A DNA stretch of 8,509 bases. Origin: Spirochaetota bacterium (GTDB taxonomy: Bacteria > Spirochaetota > UBA4802 > UBA5368). Shown here piece by piece: positions 1 through 5,060 of the stretch. Every line of letters begins with the position of its first letter. Position 1 is the first letter of the stretch. The stretch lies in the NCBI GenBank assembly GCA_017998475.1, contig JAGODA010000134.1:1-8509 (forward strand), read 5' to 3'. The position numbers were made by a program, and so were the translations under genes. The notes below the pieces were generated by a model. That model was given only the letters and a program-made list of their open reading frames with translations, was not told the origin of the DNA and ran no database searches.

Positions 1-2
1 GC

Positions 3-1028
3 ATCCACAACCGGTCCTGGTACGAGGAAGTGCTGGTGGTGCGCGTGCATCCGGAATTCCTGGCCGGCCAGCGACTGCCGCCACGCCTGCTCGGCAAGCG
101 CATCTGGACGGAGCGGCTCGAGGATATCGCCGCCTCTGAGCGTTACCTCGCCCGGCAGGGCGCGGAGGTGCTGAAGTTCTTCCTCAATGTCAGCAAGGCG
201 GAGCAGAAGCGTCGCTTCCTGCTGCCGCTGGCCTCGGGCGAGCACGTGGGGGCCTTCGCGCTCACGGAACCGGAGGCCGGCTCGGACCCCTCGTCGCTTA
301 AGACATCCGCGGTCAAAAAGGGCTCGGCGTACGTCATCAACGGCACCAAGCAGTTCATCACCAACGGCTCGCACGCGGGAGTGATCATCCTGATCGCGCG
401 TACCTCCGCCGACAAGAACGGCTGCACGGCCTTTCTCATTCCCGCCGGGACGAAGGGGCTTCGCGCGGGGAAGGAGGAGAAGAAGATGGGCCTGCTCGCC
501 TCAAACACGGTCGAGCTGATCCTGGAGGACTGCGAGGTCCCGGCGGCCAACATGCTCGGGAAACCCGGCATGGGACTCAAGGTCGCGCTGGGCGCGCTGG
601 ACAGCGGAAGGATCGGCATCGCCTCTCAGGCGACGGGGATGATAGGGGCGAGCCTGCACGAGGCGCTTACCTACGCCTCCGAACGCAGACAGTTCGGAAA
701 GGCGATCATACGGCACCAGTCCATCGGCAATATGATCGCGGACATCGCGGTGGAGCACGAGGCCGCGCGGCTCCTCACATGGTCGGCGGCGAGCCTGAAG
801 GACCGCAAGGTCCCCTTCTCGCGTGAGGCGTCCATCGCGAAGCTCTACGCCACGGAGGCGGCCAACCGCTCGGCCTACAGGGCGCTTCAGGTCTTCGGCG
901 GTTACGGTTATATCCGCGACAACAAGATCGAGCGCATCTATCGCGACGCGCGCGTAACCACCATCTACGAGGGGACCTCGGAGGTCCAGCGGATGGTGAT
1001 CGCGCGCGAAACCGAAAAGGGCGCCTGA
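3..1028 (+). CDS. Chimeric partial CDS: PPK2 fragment joined in frame to acyl-CoA dehydrogenase C-terminal part
   Basis: The frame is open from the left edge, so the true start lies outside the window; the GTG at 30 is internal. Codons 3-200 read as polyphosphate kinase 2: HNRSWYEEVLVVRVHPEF, then an IWTERLEDI..ERYL segment and VLKFFLNVSK, which leads into the PPK2 lid. From about 222 the protein is an acyl-CoA dehydrogenase: LPLASGE, flavin-contacting FALTEPEAGSD (255-287), FITNG (354-368), RRQFGK (684-701), QVFGGYGY (888-911) and IYEGTSEVQR, whose Glu (969-971) sits where the catalytic base lies in short/medium-chain enzymes. About 268 codons of a usual ~380 are present. The missing part is the N-terminal helical domain, which forms part of the substrate pocket and flavin site, so an encoded chimera would probably be inactive. 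An intact enzyme would oxidise acyl-CoA to 2-enoyl-CoA with FAD, fitting the thiolase and dehydrogenase next door. Both family assignments are strong; whether the fusion is real is open. Confidence 0.85.
   Translation: MHNRSWYEEVLVVRVHPEFLAGQRLPPRLLGKRIWTERLEDIAASERYLARQGAEVLKFFLNVSKAEQKRRFLLPLASGEHVGAFALTEPEAGSDPSSLKTSAVKKGSAYVINGTKQFITNGSHAGVIILIARTSADKNGCTAFLIPAGTKGLRAGKEEKKMGLLASNTVELILEDCEVPAANMLGKPGMGLKVALGALDSGRIGIASQATGMIGASLHEALTYASERRQFGKAIIRHQSIGNMIADIAVEHEAARLLTWSAASLKDRKVPFSREASIAKLYATEAANRSAYRALQVFGGYGYIRDNKIERIYRDARVTTIYEGTSEVQRMVIARETEKGA
201..221 (+). other. PPK2 / acyl-CoA dehydrogenase junction
   Basis: These seven codons encode EQKRRFL, a string compatible with both families. 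PPK2 proteins carry SK-E-EQ-x-x-RFL at the start of the lid, and acyl-CoA dehydrogenases carry EEQK-x-x-(Y/F)L-P-LASGE. Everything to the left is PPK2-like and everything to the right is dehydrogenase-like, with no frame change. The crossover therefore lies in or next to this segment. That is the expected place for a join between two short matching sequences, either in the cell or in an assembly graph. Confidence 0.7.
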
Positions 1029-1029
1029 G

Positions 1030-2202
1030 CTAGCGGCGCACCACCAGCGACACCGCCTCCCCCCCGCCGAGACAGAGCGAGGCGAGGCCCGTGCGGGCGT
1101 CGCGCTTTTCCATCTCGTGGATGAGGGTGACCAGCACGCGGCATCCGCTGGCGCCTATGGGGTGGCCCAGGGCCACGCTCCCGCCGTTCACGTTGACCTT
1201 CGACGCGTCGAGCCCCAGTTCCCTCTCGATCGCCACGCTCGAGCCGCTGAAGGCCTCGTTAACCTCGAAGAGGTCCACGTCCTTGATGCCGATTCCCTCC
1301 TTCTTCAGGCATTTGGGAATTGCCCAGATCGGCGCCACCAGAACATATTTCATGTCGATGCCAAAGGAGGCCTGCGCCCCCACAACGGCCTTTACCGTAC
1401 AACCGAGTTCGTTCGCCTTATCACGCGACATCAGCACGACCGCGGCGGCGCCGTCGCTGATGATGGAGGCGTTTCCGGCCGTGCCCCTTCCGCCTTCCCT
1501 GAAGGCCGGCTTCATCTTCGACAGCGTATCGTAATCGGTTTCCTGCGGGCATTCGTCCGCGTCGAAGAGCGTCTCGCCTTTTTTGGACTGGACAGGCACC
1601 GCAACGATCTCGTCCCTGAAGCGCCCGCCCTTTACGGCCGCCAGCGCCCTCCGGTACGACTCCGCGGCGAAGCGGTCCTGGTCCTCGCGGCTCACACTGT
1701 ATTTCTCCGAGCACAGCTCGTTCGAGATGCCCATGTGGAAATCGTTCACGACGTCCCACAGGCCGTCGTGCACCATGTGGTCGCGGATTTTACCGTCACC
1801 CATTCGCAGGCCGAAGCGCGCCTTTTCCATGTAGTACGGGGCCATGCTCATGTTCTCCATGCCGCCGGCAACCACCACGTCTGCGTCCCCGGTCTGAATG
1901 GCCTGGGCCGCGAGCATCACCGCCTTGAGGCTGGAACCGCATACCTTGTTGACCGTGATGGCCTCGGCCTCCCAGGGCATTCCGGCCTGCACCGCTGCCT
2001 GCTTGGCCGGGTTCTGTCCGTAACCGCAGGGGAGCACCATCCCCATTATGACCTCGTTGACGCTCTCCTTCGCGATGCCGGCGCGTCGCACCGCCTCGTC
2101 GATGACGATCGCGCCGAGCTTCGTCGCCCCGATGTTCGACAGCGAACCGTTGAATGAACCAAGCGCGGTACGGCACGCGCTGACTATGACCACTTCTTTC
2201 AT
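1030..2202 (-). CDS. Thiolase (acetyl-CoA C-acyltransferase)
   Basis: A full-length 390-residue thiolase, the size typical of bacterial acetyl-CoA/3-ketoacyl-CoA thiolases. It cleaves 3-ketoacyl-CoA with CoA, or runs in reverse to condense two acyl-CoAs, in the cytoplasm. Visible residues are nucleophile Cys88 in NKVCGSSLKAV, NEAF at 315-318, His347 in ALGHPIGASGCR and second Cys377 in CLGGGEA. These complete the Cys-His-Cys set. Two details differ from textbook members: NEAF is followed by SGSS, and the CoA-loop region reads YVLVAPIWAIP. The ATG at 2202 is preceded by AAGGAGAG (2209-2216) at good spacing. It lies 113 bp downstream of the HSD10-like gene, whose ribosome binding site is nearly identical, so the two are probably co-transcribed. 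Its TAG stop is one base from the stop of the convergent acyl-CoA dehydrogenase frame. Substrate choice (acetoacetyl, 2-methylacetoacetyl or longer) cannot be read from the sequence. Confidence 0.95.
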   Translation of the reverse strand: MKEVVIVSACRTALGSFNGSLSNIGATKLGAIVIDEAVRRAGIAKESVNEVIMGMVLPCGYGQNPAKQAAVQAGMPWEAEAITVNKVCGSSLKAVMLAAQAIQTGDADVVVAGGMENMSMAPYYMEKARFGLRMGDGKIRDHMVHDGLWDVVNDFHMGISNELCSEKYSVSREDQDRFAAESYRRALAAVKGGRFRDEIVAVPVQSKKGETLFDADECPQETDYDTLSKMKPAFREGGRGTAGNASIISDGAAAVVLMSRDKANELGCTVKAVVGAQASFGIDMKYVLVAPIWAIPKCLKKEGIGIKDVDLFEVNEAFSGSSVAIERELGLDASKVNVNGGSVALGHPIGASGCRVLVTLIHEMEKRDARTGLASLCLGGGEAVSLVVRR

Positions 2203-2315
2203 GACGGACTCTCCTTTTGATTAAAGCCGGACCGGCGAATACCGGCATACGGCGATACACCGCGTTTCCCGGTTGTGCGACGATCGCCTCACGCTCACAC
2301 CATACCCGGGGACCT

Positions 2316-3083
2316 TTACTTCGGCGCCATGCGGAGCGCGCCGTCGAGCCTGATAGTCTCTCCGTTGAGCATGCTGTTTTCGATCACATGCGCAACCATG
2401 GCGGCGAACTCGTCGGGCCGCCCCAGGCGGCGCGGGAATGGCACGCTGGCCCCCAGCGACGCGCGGACCTCGTCGGAGAACGAGGCCATCATGGGGGTGT
2501 CGAAGATGCCGGGGGCGATTGTGACGCAGCGTATGCCGGAATCGGAAAGGTCGCGCGCCACCGGAAGCGTGAGCCCCACGACCCCCGCCTTGGAGGCGGC
2601 GTACGCGGCCTGGCCTATCTGCCCGTCGAAGGCGGCCACCGACGCGGTGTTGACGATCACGCCCCGCTCGCCGCCTTCGTCGGGCTGGTTGGCGAGCATG
2701 CGCGCCGCGGCGAGCCGTATGACGTTGAACGTGCCGATGAGGTTCACCCGGATGATCCTCTCGAAAAGCGCGAGGTCCATGGGCCCCTTTTTACCGGCGG
2801 TGCGGGAAGGCGACGATATTCCCGCCGAGTTCACCGCCACATTCACCGTTCCGAATTTCGCGACGGCCTGTTCGATGGCGCGCGTTACGTCGGCCTCGCT
2901 CGCCACGTCGGCGCGGCAGTAGACGGCGCTCCCGCCGAGCTCTTTCTCCAGGCGCGTGCCCGCCTCGTCGGAAATGTCCAGGATGGCGGCCTTGCCGCCC
3001 CGCCGCACGATATCCCGCACGACGGCCTCGCCGAGCCCTGAGGCCCCCCCCGTTACGAGCGCGATCACTCCATCACTCTTCAT
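2316..3083 (-). CDS. HSD10-like short-chain dehydrogenase (3-hydroxyacyl-CoA dehydrogenase type 2)
   Basis: A 255-residue classical short-chain dehydrogenase/reductase. The Rossmann glycine motif TGGASGLG is at 11-18, Asp36 ends beta-2 and favours NAD, NSAG is at 85-88, and the catalytic set is Ser148, Tyr161 and Lys165 (YAASK). PGIFDTPMM at 191-199 and the C-terminal GETIRLDGALRMAP are hallmarks of the HSD17B10/type-2 3-hydroxyacyl-CoA dehydrogenase branch, as is NTASVAAFDGQIGQAAY. That branch (~261 residues) oxidises short-chain and 2-methyl-3-hydroxyacyl-CoAs, the latter in isoleucine breakdown. I chose the ATG at 3083 because AAGGAGAG sits at 3088-3095 and the fold starts immediately after. 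An in-frame ATG at 3158 would add 25 residues with no family match. The thiolase that would use its product lies directly downstream. Family is certain; the exact substrate is inferred. Confidence 0.92.
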   Translation of the reverse strand: MKSDGVIALVTGGASGLGEAVVRDIVRRGGKAAILDISDEAGTRLEKELGGSAVYCRADVASEADVTRAIEQAVAKFGTVNVAVNSAGISSPSRTAGKKGPMDLALFERIIRVNLIGTFNVIRLAAARMLANQPDEGGERGVIVNTASVAAFDGQIGQAAYAASKAGVVGLTLPVARDLSDSGIRCVTIAPGIFDTPMMASFSDEVRASLGASVPFPRRLGRPDEFAAMVAHVIENSMLNGETIRLDGALRMAPK

Positions 3084-3204
3084 ATCACTCTCCTTTCCCC
3101 GAAGCGTAAACGCACATCCGCCGCGATGATACGACATCCGGCGTCCGCATATACGCAACCGGGCCGTATTCCATTAAACGGCTGATGAAAAGTATCTCGC
3201 GGGA

Positions 3205-3233
3205 ATTCAAGAACACGGGCGTTTTTTTGTCAA
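3205..3233 (-). promoter_or_regulatory. Candidate promoter for the HSD10-like / thiolase pair
   Basis: On the minus strand a perfect TTGACA (3228-3233) is followed after 17 nt by TTGAAT (3205-3210), a four-of-six match to the -10 box. The second -10 base is not the preferred A, which lowers confidence. The spacer starts with six A residues. A start near 3198 would give a leader of about 115 nt before the ATG at 3083. The whole spacer 3084-3281 holds no gene that I can support. Confidence 0.4.
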
Positions 3234-3281
3234 CATACTTGTCCGCCAATCACGGTAATTATTGCGCGGCCGCGGCGCGTT

Positions 3282-3656
3282 TTACGTCGCTCGAAGCGCG
3301 ACGACATACGCGGCGACGACGAGCGCGCAGACGAGCCATATCGCCGCCTCCATCATATCGAACCCAAAGAATGGATAGCCCGCCAGCAGGCGCAACGCGT
3401 AGAACCCCGCGATGCAGAGCAGGATGGATTTCGCGGTGCCGTCCATCTTCACCCGTCGGGCGATGACGAAAGACATGACCGAAAAATACAGCAGTACGTA
3501 TACCATCACGATATTCGCGACCTGCATGATCGCGGCGTTGTCGGCCGAAAGGCGGGGCAGTTCCTCGGCCCAGTTCTGCGTCTTCCAGAACGACAGGTGG
3601 AACAGGGCGAGCAGAAAATTGAACGCTCCCCCGGCATACAGCAGCGTTTTTCTCAT
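3282..3656 (-). CDS. Small four-helix membrane protein, function unknown
   Basis: This 124-residue protein is mostly hydrophobic, with four predicted membrane segments at about 5-24, 43-66, 75-95 and 100-121. Positive residues (RR at 67-68, K70) lie in the loop after helix 2, suggesting that this loop is cytoplasmic. Segment 1 contains the pattern FNFLLALFHLSFWK, with a His and aromatic residues next to the membrane; segments 3-4 are joined by a short GYPFFGFD turn. I do not recognise a named family and see no catalytic motif. The ATG at 3656 is preceded by GGGAGG at suitable distance. It lies alone between the acyl-CoA genes and the divergent cysteine-rich gene, 253 bp from the latter. A GGTCAA at 3720-3725 reads as TTGACC on this strand and could be its -35 box, but no good -10 box follows. 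A GC-rich inverted repeat lies just past its stop without a T-run. Confidence 0.75.
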   Translation of the reverse strand: MRKTLLYAGGAFNFLLALFHLSFWKTQNWAEELPRLSADNAAIMQVANIVMVYVLLYFSVMSFVIARRVKMDGTAKSILLCIAGFYALRLLAGYPFFGFDMMEAAIWLVCALVVAAYVVALRAT

Positions 3657-3777
3657 GGCGGCCTCCCGTCGGTTTTTCGCCAGTGGCGGTTAATGGATGT
3701 TCGGCGCGGCCGCGGAGCAGGTCAACATCTATTCAGCGACCGCGGTGATCCACCAGACATGAGCCGGAAATCGGTTG

Positions 3778-3806
3778 TTGACTTCAAAAACCCGCCGGGG
3801 TATACT
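3778..3806 (+). promoter_or_regulatory. Sigma70-type promoter of the cysteine-rich secreted protein gene
   Basis: TTGACT (3778-3783) and TATACT (3801-3806) are each one base from consensus and are separated by exactly 17 nt. Transcription would begin near 3813 and leave a leader of about 97 nt before the ATG at 3910. This is the strongest promoter I can read in the window and suggests high expression of the small secreted protein. Confidence 0.75.
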
Positions 3807-3830
3807 CATTTCATCAGATCAACGCGGCAC

Positions 3831-3880
3831 GCGCCGACCCCTCTCATCTCCAATAACAGGAGCACCGACGAGGGGCGCGC
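3831..3880 (+). other. Foldable leader hairpin in the 5' UTR
   Basis: Nested inverted repeats lie between promoter and start codon. GCGC at 3831-3834 can pair with 3877-3880, CCCCTC at 3838-3843 with GAGGGG at 3870-3875, and CTCC at 3848-3851 with GGAG at 3859-3862, closing a 7-nt AATAACA loop. The arms are separated by small internal loops. The stem ends about 19 nt before the GGAGGAG ribosome site, leaving that site free. It may stabilise the mRNA or be a regulatory leader; it matches no riboswitch class that I recognise. Confidence 0.4.
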
Positions 3881-3909
3881 GCCGAACATACATCACACGG
3901 AGGAGTTAC

Positions 3910-4191
3910 ATGAAAAAGATACTGATAACGGTATCGGCGCTTCTTTTCGTTTCGGGTTTCATGACGACCGACGTTACGGCGAAATGCTACAGCTTCAGCA
4001 GCGAGAGCGAGATCAAGGTGTGCGTTCCCGGCGATTCGTTCTCGGACCGGAAACTCGCCATGGAAATCTGCAAGAAGGCCAAGGGATCGGATTGCGGCAA
4101 TGTCTCGAGTTACTCGAGCTCCTGCCACAGCAACTCGGGCAAGTGCTACGACCAGAACGGGAACGCCAGCCGCAGTCTGAGCGGATACTGA
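3910..4191 (+). CDS. Small secreted cysteine-rich protein
   Basis: This 93-residue protein starts with a classical signal peptide: MKK, then a hydrophobic core at about 4-18, then DVTA before a probable cut after residue 24. The mature part of about 69 residues is polar and serine-rich. It has six cysteines at 26, 38, 54, 62, 72 and 79, an even number that could form three disulfides in the periplasm or outside the cell. No lipobox fits, so it is probably soluble rather than a lipoprotein. The ATG at 3910 is set by GGAGGAG at 3899-3905; the frame is open upstream to 3775, but that extension overlaps the promoter and is not protein-like. The gene is a single unit with its own promoter, structured leader and terminator. 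I do not recognise a family; inhibitor, toxin-like or envelope roles are all possible and none is shown. Confidence 0.8.
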   Translation: MKKILITVSALLFVSGFMTTDVTAKCYSFSSESEIKVCVPGDSFSDRKLAMEICKKAKGSDCGNVSSYSSSCHSNSGKCYDQNGNASRSLSGY

Positions 4192-4213
4192 CCCGGGAGT
4201 ACCCGGCGAGGAG

Positions 4214-4248
4214 GGGGCCGCCCGGCCAGAGGGCGGCCTTCATTGTTT
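4214..4248 (+). terminator. Rho-independent terminator after the cysteine-rich gene
   Basis: GGCCGCCC (4216-4223) and GGGCGGCC (4231-4238) form a perfect 8-bp GC stem around a 7-nt loop, extendable by two G-T pairs. It is followed by TTCATTGTTT. The stem begins 24 nt past the stop codon at 4191. On the opposite strand the hairpin lies just beyond the stop of the convergent gene but has no T-run, so it works mainly for the plus strand. Confidence 0.75.
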
Positions 4249-4928
4249 CAGGGCCCCCTTTCCTCCTGGAGCACGCCCGACTTCAGTCTGGCGTACACCT
4301 TCGAAAGCGCGGCGCTTCTATCCGCTTCATCCATTGAGCCGGACGCGGCCAATCCTTGTGCGGTAACAGGAAAATACCTGAACGGTATACGCTCCAGCCG
4401 CGGCGCGATGGTCGCGGCCGTTTCAGTCACCCAGCGCGAAAACTCATCGAACGACTTTCCGCCCATCAGGCTCGAGGAGCCTATATGGCAGAACACCTCC
4501 AGCCCAAGCCAGATGAGACCCGGAAGCCATCTGTTGGCCAGGTAATCGATCATGCGTTCGTTCATCCATTCCGATTTCACGTATGAATTGTCGTTGAGCA
4601 AAATCCTTACCGATGGGTCATCGTGCATCACCTGGAGCATGAAGTCTCCACCCTGCTCGATCTGCTGGTTATAAGGATAATTGGCCCAAACGACAAGGAG
4701 GATTTCCGGCTCCAGTTCGCTCCGGTAGGCCGTAAACACCCTCGAACCGGTAGGGGAGCTGATGCGATGTATGCTGCTGAAAAGGCTTTCTCCGAGGAAG
4801 GTCTCCTCCGGGGGATCGCCCGGGCTGTCCCGCAGGGCTTTGAACGATCCGGCTTCGCCGAGATCGATTATCCTGTCCGTCCGTGTTTTCGCGGCGCCCG
4901 GCCGCCGTTTGTTGAACTCCGGATTCAT
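4248..4928 (-). CDS. STAS/SpoIIAA-like orphan protein
   Basis: A 226-residue soluble protein. Residues 1-60 are polar and probably disordered. Residues ~65-185 have the alternating strand/helix pattern of single-domain STAS/SpoIIAA-like proteins: a strand with EILLVVWANYP, a helix QGGDFMLQVM, a strand ending RILLNDNS (LNDN at 111-114), a helix with W121 to W134-LPG, then a strand LGLEVFCHIG. The LND(N) at the loop after a central strand is a recurring feature of this group, where STAS phospho-acceptors also lie. The C-terminal ~40 residues are extra helix. Such domains usually act by protein-protein binding in signalling rather than catalysis. A possible extended -10 (TGCTATAGC, hexamer 4962-4967) with a TTGAGC 19 nt upstream could be its promoter, though the spacing is long. 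The ribosome site is weak. The fold call is by pattern only; no partner kinase or phosphatase is adjacent. Confidence 0.7.
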   Translation of the reverse strand: MNPEFNKRRPGAAKTRTDRIIDLGEAGSFKALRDSPGDPPEETFLGESLFSSIHRISSPTGSRVFTAYRSELEPEILLVVWANYPYNQQIEQGGDFMLQVMHDDPSVRILLNDNSYVKSEWMNERMIDYLANRWLPGLIWLGLEVFCHIGSSSLMGGKSFDEFSRWVTETAATIAPRLERIPFRYFPVTAQGLAASGSMDEADRSAALSKVYARLKSGVLQEERGP

Positions 4929-5060
4929 TCTCGTGCCGTATTATTCCGCGTACGATAACCCGCTATAGCACATCGCCTCGGGGAGCGCTCAATCCTGTAA
5001 TGCCCCTACCACGCAAGGCGCAAGCTGTCCAACAAAAATTATTTCCGTCGCCTACGAACA

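Noticed and set aside
1117..2157. Long plus-strand open frame opposite the thiolase
   Set aside because: It is an antisense shadow of a well-supported thiolase in GC-rich DNA. The translation is rich in His, Arg and Val with no family pattern.
2217..3041. Plus-strand open frame opposite the short-chain dehydrogenase
   Set aside because: It is the complement of a gene with intact catalytic motifs; the peptide is His/Arg/Gly-rich and shows no family signal.
3084..3158. Upstream ATG that would extend the short-chain dehydrogenase by 25 residues
   Set aside because: The ATG at 3083 has an excellent ribosome site and the SDR fold begins there; the extension is Arg/Cys-rich and untypical.
3222..3228. 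Run of seven T as a plus-strand terminator
   Set aside because: No stable hairpin lies directly before it and no plus-strand gene ends nearby. It is better read as the A-rich start of a minus-strand promoter spacer.
3264..3281. GC-rich palindrome after the small membrane protein gene as terminator
   Set aside because: It can fold but is followed on the minus strand by AATAATTA rather than a T-run. It could as easily be chance in GC-rich DNA.
3775..3909. N-terminal extension of the cysteine-rich protein
   Set aside because: It would overlap the promoter and hairpin and place the signal peptide in the middle of the protein. GGAGGAG at 3899-3905 marks the ATG at 3910.
5030..5060. Terminator after the diguanylate cyclase
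   Set aside because: A short TTTTT lies on the minus strand, but the preceding stem has only about five pairs with a bulge, too weak to call.
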